Positions 63,604 through 64,000 of a DNA stretch of 64,000 nt are shown here, piece by piece. The stretch is from the NCBI RefSeq assembly GCF_005860805.1, contig NZ_VCEJ01000002.1, positions 1,968,375-2,032,374 of the forward strand, in the 5' to 3' direction. The notes beneath the pieces were generated by a model. The model was given only the letters and a program-made list of their open reading frames with translations, was not told the origin of the DNA and did no database searches. The first letter of the stretch is position 1. Every line of letters starts with the position of its first letter. The stretch is from Dyadobacter luticola. GTDB taxonomy: Bacteria > Bacteroidota > Bacteroidia > Cytophagales > Spirosomataceae. A program made the translations under genes and the position numbers.

Positions 63604-64000
63604 TCAGTTGTTCAATTTTTCAAATCCGCCGTCGATCAGGTAATCGCAGCCGGTGATAAACCCTGCTTCATCGGAGCAGAGATATAGTGCCAGCGCACCG
63701 ATTTCTTCGGGTTTGGCCATCCTTCCTATCGGCTGCGTTTTGGAAAGTTTTTCAAACATTTCCTCTTCTCTACCGGGATATGTTTTGGCAATAAAACCAT
63801 CCACAAAAGGTGTATGCACCCGCGCCGGGGAAATGCTGTTGCAGCGGATCCCGTCAGCGAGATAATCCCGCGCCACCGACAATGTCATGGAATAAACCGC
63901 TCCTTTTGTAGTAGAATAAGCGAAACGGTCGGGGATTCCTACTGTTGCCGCGATGGATGCCATGTTCAAAATCACGCCGCCGCCGTTTGTTTTCAAATGT
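63604..64000 (-). CDS. SDR-family oxidoreductase (5' end beyond the window)
   Basis: The C-terminal 132 residues of a short-chain dehydrogenase; the frame runs off the right edge, so the N-terminal TGxxxGIG motif is not seen. Visible are the catalytic Ser (LNMASIAATVG), the YxxxK pair (FAYSTTKGAVYSMT), the IRCNSISPARVHTPFV stretch and the IDGG end motif. The sequence resembles 2-keto-3-deoxy-L-fuconate dehydrogenases of the L-fucose route, which the downstream FAH, lactonase and mutarotase genes support. The stop is 39 bp before the FAH gene, so the genes form an operon. Confidence 0.88.
   Translation of the reverse strand, partial: HLKTNGGGVILNMASIAATVGIPDRFAYSTTKGAVYSMTLSVARDYLADGIRCNSISPARVHTPFVDGFIAKTYPGREEEMFEKLSKTQPIGRMAKPEEIGALALYLCSDEAGFITGCDYLIDGGFEKLNN

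Overview
The window looks like a chromosomal segment of a Bacteroidota bacterium, most likely Cytophagales and Dyadobacter-like (inference from gene content; I could not search). Evidence: proteins with type IX secretion (T9SS) sorting domains, a PorP/SprF-like protein, DUF6443/RHS wall-associated-type proteins, a SusC-like carboxypeptidase-regulatory-domain barrel, promoters of the TAnnTTTG type and almost no Shine-Dalgarno sequences. Base composition is near 50% GC, with an AT-rich island at about 3.95-4.86 kb. I saw no rRNA, tRNA, insertion sequence, integrase or CRISPR array.

Layout. 0-4.9 kb: two RHS/YD-repeat proteins, the second ending in an AT-rich variable tip followed by a small DUF7710 protein, which together look like a polymorphic toxin and its immunity protein. 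4.9-9.9 kb: a TetR-TolC-HlyD-DHA2 efflux operon with a 39-bp palindromic operator on its promoter. 9.9-12.6 kb: ruvC, divergent from a UPF0104/LPG-synthase-like membrane protein coupled to a family 2 glycosyltransferase. 12.7-16.1 kb: a choice-of-anchor A surface protein and an S24-type repressor. 16.2-21.8 kb: idi, then an operon of GH26 mannanase, a UbiA prenyltransferase fused to a type III polyketide synthase, a methyltransferase and an FAD oxidoreductase, i.e. a candidate prenylated-polyketide (meroterpenoid or lipid-quinone-like) pathway. 21.9-27.3 kb: small lipoproteins, Lrp plus EamA exporter, an ACT-like protein, OsmC, DUF1684 and YcxB-like proteins. 27.5-32 kb: BatA-like protein, purK-purE and a LysM protein. 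32-41 kb: outer-membrane barrel receptor, a 1203-residue hybrid kinase, rsmA and mgtE. 41-46 kb: serine dehydratase, a secreted esterase-GH5 fusion, dtd and a MazG-like protein. 46-51.6 kb: 2-oxoglutarate dehydrogenase E2 and E1, and PorP/SprF. 51.7-59.2 kb: a large pseudopeptidase/propeller/barrel protein, an FAD oxidoreductase, cmk, GNAT, lutC and lutB. 59.5-64 kb: a small secreted protein, lutA, a nuclease-fold protein, a mutarotase, a lactonase-like amidohydrolase, an FAH-family hydrolase and a truncated SDR.

How genes work together. The right end reads as the non-phosphorylative L-fucose (or L-rhamnose) route: mutarotase, lactonase, 2-keto-3-deoxy-fuconate dehydrogenase (SDR) and diketo-acid hydrolase yield pyruvate plus L-lactate, and the split LutABC system nearby would oxidise that lactate. 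The GH26 mannanase and the secreted esterase-GH5 protein indicate hemicellulose degradation. The most unusual single gene is the UbiA/type III PKS fusion at 18665-20623.
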